Source: Modestobacter lapidis (GTDB lineage: Bacteria; Actinomycetota; Actinomycetes; Mycobacteriales; Geodermatophilaceae). Taken from it: a stretch of DNA of 33,485 bases. How positions within the stretch are numbered: position 1 is the stretch's first letter; each line of letters starts with the position of its first letter. Location of the stretch: NCBI GenBank assembly GCA_019779905.1, contig JABAKE010000028.1:1-33485 (forward strand), in the 5' to 3' direction. A program made the translations under genes and the position numbers. Positions 31,032 to 33,485 of the stretch are shown piece by piece. A model generated the notes under the pieces. It had not been told where the DNA came from, did no database searches, and saw only the letters and a list, made by a program, of their open reading frames with translations.

Positions 31032-31763
31032 CTACGGGCGGCCCGGCTCGGGCACGGGGAACGACGCCAGGAACGGCGACGCGGAGCCGGCGGCCGCGAC
31101 GACCGCGTCCAGGGCCTCGTCGAACCAGTCGAGCAGGTGCAGCGGCCCGTGCCGGGAGAGGGTCCGCCCCTCCGCCGTCGGCTGCTCGGTCGCGGGGTCG
31201 AGCTCGACCTGGGACGCGGTGTCGAGGGTGAGGACGCCGACCTTCACCAGGCACTCCTTGCGTGTCCAGAGGCGGAGGAACATCCTGGCCGGGTCGGGCG
31301 CCGAGCGCACCCGGCAGACCTCTGCCCCGGTCAGCGCGAAGGACAGCGCGGCAGCCCCGGCGTCGGCAGACCTCACCGCCTCGATGTCCACGCCGACCGG
31401 GTGCCGGCCCACTCCGGCGACCACCGCACCCCGGATGTACGCCAGGCTGATGTGGACGGCCGGCGCACCCGGCAACGACGGCCGGCCATGGTCGGCCGCC
31501 CCGCAGTCGGGACAGCGCTGGACGAGATCCAGCGTCTCGATCGGCCGACCGGTCAGCTGCGTCGCGGCCCACCGGACGAGCAGGTGCGCCGCCGCCCGGG
31601 CGTCCCGGTCGGCCTGATGGCGTAGCGCCGCGCACCGGCGCCGCTCCACCGCCGTCAGCAGCCGGGCGTCGAGCGTGCGGAGCACGTCCTCGGCACGCGC
31701 AGTGACGATGAACGGTGCGCCGTCAGGCCGCCTTAGCACGGGCGGCGGGCTACCCAGCGTCAT
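31032..31763 (-). CDS. 4'-phosphopantetheinyl transferase (Sfp type)
   Basis: The 243-residue enzyme would transfer phosphopantetheine from CoA to a carrier domain. Key motifs are GVDIE (124-128) with the metal-binding acidic residues and WTRKECLVK (166-174), which contains the W-x-x-K-E-x-x-x-K signature. Upstream are CPDCG and HGRP, typical of actinobacterial members. The usual SLSHS motif reads SLAYI here, an unusual change in a CoA-contacting segment. It is divergent from the Pls/PosA-like synthetase gene 234 bases away and is the obvious activator of its carrier domain. The start is the ATG at 31763; no strong ribosome site is visible. Confidence 0.9.
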   Translation of the reverse strand: MTLGSPPPVLRRPDGAPFIVTARAEDVLRTLDARLLTAVERRRCAALRHQADRDARAAAHLLVRWAATQLTGRPIETLDLVQRCPDCGAADHGRPSLPGAPAVHISLAYIRGAVVAGVGRHPVGVDIEAVRSADAGAAALSFALTGAEVCRVRSAPDPARMFLRLWTRKECLVKVGVLTLDTASQVELDPATEQPTAEGRTLSRHGPLHLLDWFDEALDAVVAAAGSASPFLASFPVPEPGRP

Positions 31764-31997
31764 GATTTTTCTCGATTGCCGACAGCTGTAATCGGAGCAT
31801 GACCGTGCGCATTACCGCTGCGCGCCACGCGCCATGCCGTCACTGCTGCCACAGGCCCGGCAACGGACAGTTATCGGGCGCCATGTCGCATATCACAGCC
31901 ACGTTCGTGCCCCCTGTCGCTGCCGCTGCACGCGGTGAAACGCGCACCTAACGTGCACGACGGAATGCCGCGAAACCGAACCGCAGGGAGTCACTGA

Positions 31998-33485
31998 ATG
32001 GTAACGCCGAGCGATGACAGGGTTGGGTTCTCGCCGTCCTCCACGGAGGTTGGAGCGGGAGGTCGCGCTGCGACGCTCGGCTACGAGATGCACGGGAACA
32101 CGGTGGCCCGGTATCGCCTCCACGACAACCTGGTCGAGGAGTTGTCCGGGCATGTCTCCGGCTGTACCCGGTTGAGCCGGTTTTTCGAGCGGTCGTGTGA
32201 CAACCATCCTTCGGCGACGGCGTTGGAGTGCGAGGGGGAGCGGATCTCCTACGCGGATCTGGATGCTCGGGCGAACCGTCTGGCGAATCTGCTGATGGCT
32301 CGTGGTGTGGGTACCGGGATGCGGGTCGGGATCTTGTTGAACCGGTCGGTGGACACGTATGTGGCGTTGCTGGCGGTGACGAAGACCGAGGCCACGTTCG
32401 TGCCGATCGATCCGGCGAGCCCGGCCGACCGGCTGTTGTATGTGGCTGAGGACGCCGACCTCGGGCTGCTGGTGACGACGACGGGGTTCGCGGCTTCGTG
32501 TGCTGCGTTGCCGTGTGGGGTGCTGGCGTTGGATGAGGTGGGGCCGGAGTTGGCGATGCAGTCCAGCGTCCGCCCGGGGATCGAGTCCGATGGTGATCCG
32601 GTGTGTTACGTCATCTACACCTCGGGTTCGAGTGGCCGCCCGAAGGGTGTGGAGATCACCCAGTCGAGTATCTGCAATTTCATCGCGATCGTGCCCTCGT
32701 TGTACGGGGTGGAGTCCACCGACCGGGTGTACCAGGGCATGACGATCGCTTTCGATTTCTCCATCGAGGAGATCTGGCCGACCTGGGCGGTGGGGGCGAC
32801 GCTGGTCGCCGGCCCGACCGATGGGCGCCGGGTGGGGTCGGGGCTGGCCGATTTCCTCGATGAGCACCAGATCACGATGATCTACTGCGTTCCCACGGTG
32901 CTGGCCACGCTGGACCGGCTGCTGCCGAAGATCCGCACGGTCAATGTCGGTGGTGAGGCGTGCCCGCGTGAGCTGGTGGACCGGTGGGGGCCGGGCCGGC
33001 GGATCCTGAACACCTACGGGCCCACCGAGACCACCGTGACCTGCACGATGGCCGAGTTGCGGCCGGGCCGGCCGGTGACCATCGGGCGCCCGCTGCCGAC
33101 CTACCGGATCACCCTGCTCGACGACGACCGGCAGCCGGTGCCCGCCGGGGAGGTCGGGGAGATCTGCGTGGGCGGGCCCGGCGTGGCCCGCGGCTACGTG
33201 AACCGGCCCGAACTCACCGCTGACCGGTTCATCCCCGACCCGCGAGGCATCCCGGGGGAGCGGATCTACCGCACCGGTGACCTGGGCCGGTTCACCCCCG
33301 AGGGGGAGCTGGAGTACCTGGGCCGCGCGGACAGCGAGGTCAAGGTGCGCGGGCACCGGGTCGACCTGCAGGAGATCGAGAGCCAGCTGCTGGTCCACCC
33401 GCAGGTGACCGCCGCGGTGGTCACGCTGCTGACCGGCCCGGACACCGGCGGGGAACTGGCCGGCTACGTCATCCTCCGCGACGAC
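31998..33485 (+). CDS. Pls/PosA-family NRPS-like synthetase, adenylation domain (5' part, runs off window)
   Basis: The 496 codons present hold an amino-acid adenylation domain. Its motifs are YTSGSSGRPKGVEI (A3, about 206-219), GMTIAFDFSIEEIWPTW with the amino-group-binding aspartate (A4), LNTYGPTE (A5), GERIYRTGDLGRF (A7) and GRADSEVKVRGHRVDLQEIE (A8). The sequence VYQGMTIAFDFSIEEIWPTWAVGATLVAGPTD, together with GPGVARGYVNRPELTADRF, matches my memory of Pls/PosA synthetases such as epsilon-poly-lysine synthetase. In those, a carrier domain and a membrane C-terminus follow. The ATG has AGGGAG seven bases upstream. The first 55 residues are a non-conserved lead. The 3' end is outside the window, so polymerase domains are unseen. 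Confidence 0.88.
   Translation, partial: MVTPSDDRVGFSPSSTEVGAGGRAATLGYEMHGNTVARYRLHDNLVEELSGHVSGCTRLSRFFERSCDNHPSATALECEGERISYADLDARANRLANLLMARGVGTGMRVGILLNRSVDTYVALLAVTKTEATFVPIDPASPADRLLYVAEDADLGLLVTTTGFAASCAALPCGVLALDEVGPELAMQSSVRPGIESDGDPVCYVIYTSGSSGRPKGVEITQSSICNFIAIVPSLYGVESTDRVYQGMTIAFDFSIEEIWPTWAVGATLVAGPTDGRRVGSGLADFLDEHQITMIYCVPTVLATLDRLLPKIRTVNVGGEACPRELVDRWGPGRRILNTYGPTETTVTCTMAELRPGRPVTIGRPLPTYRITLLDDDRQPVPAGEVGEICVGGPGVARGYVNRPELTADRFIPDPRGIPGERIYRTGDLGRFTPEGELEYLGRADSEVKVRGHRVDLQEIESQLLVHPQVTAAVVTLLTGPDTGGELAGYVILRDD

Noticed and set aside
31893..33398. 501-codon leftward frame opposite the synthetase
   Set aside because: Arg/His/Pro-rich antisense of a clear adenylation domain.

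Overview
The window looks like chromosomal DNA of a high-G+C actinobacterium. Much of it is near 70-80% G+C, GTG and TTG starts are frequent, several genes appear to be leaderless, and the gene content (GAF-ANTAR regulator, actinobacterial-type phosphopantetheinyl transferase, Pls/PosA-type synthetase) fits. Something like Geodermatophilaceae is plausible, but the genus cannot be fixed by eye. Almost everything concerns cell-surface polymers.

Region 1 (about 116-10791) is a Wzx/Wzy-type exopolysaccharide cassette. Reading leftward from 10024 it holds a Wzy-like polymerase, two glycosyltransferases, a Wzx-like flippase, three more glycosyltransferases and a Wzz/BY-kinase chain-length regulator. 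A divergent hexapeptide acetyltransferase lies at 10243-10791. The core has clearly lower G+C than its surroundings, as expected for an exchangeable glycan cassette, and the composition change at its left edge falls inside the Wzz-kinase gene.

Region 2 (11011-19526) holds the sugar-supply and initiation genes: rmlA, rmlB, rmlD and a polyprenyl-phosphate sugar transferase that would load the first sugar. A block of unrelated genes follows (Phd/RelE-like toxin-antitoxin pair, GAF-ANTAR regulator, two small membrane proteins, SMR exporter), and then rmlC. dTDP-L-rhamnose synthesis is therefore complete but split.

Region 3 (19749-22101) encodes two Pro/Ala/Thr-rich, single-span membrane proteins, each ending in a two-cysteine tail.

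Region 4 (22466-29565) is the most unusual part. One operon encodes a processive GT2 synthase fused to an extracytoplasmic Pro-Ala linker and three IPT/TIG domains, a membrane-anchored beta-helix protein carrying the DPHD motif of alginate C5-epimerase AlgG, and a lipoprotein resembling PL14 polysaccharide lyases. A secreted Ig plus beta-helix protein precedes it. Together these resemble a Gram-positive, synthase-dependent, alginate-like pathway, separate from the Wzx/Wzy pathway of region 1.

Region 5 (29799-33485) holds an ISL3-type insertion sequence remnant, a TPM-domain protein, a 4'-phosphopantetheinyl transferase and, divergently, the start of an NRPS-like Pls/PosA-family synthetase that runs off the window. 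This may be a poly(amino acid) system.

No rRNA, tRNA or CRISPR array was seen.
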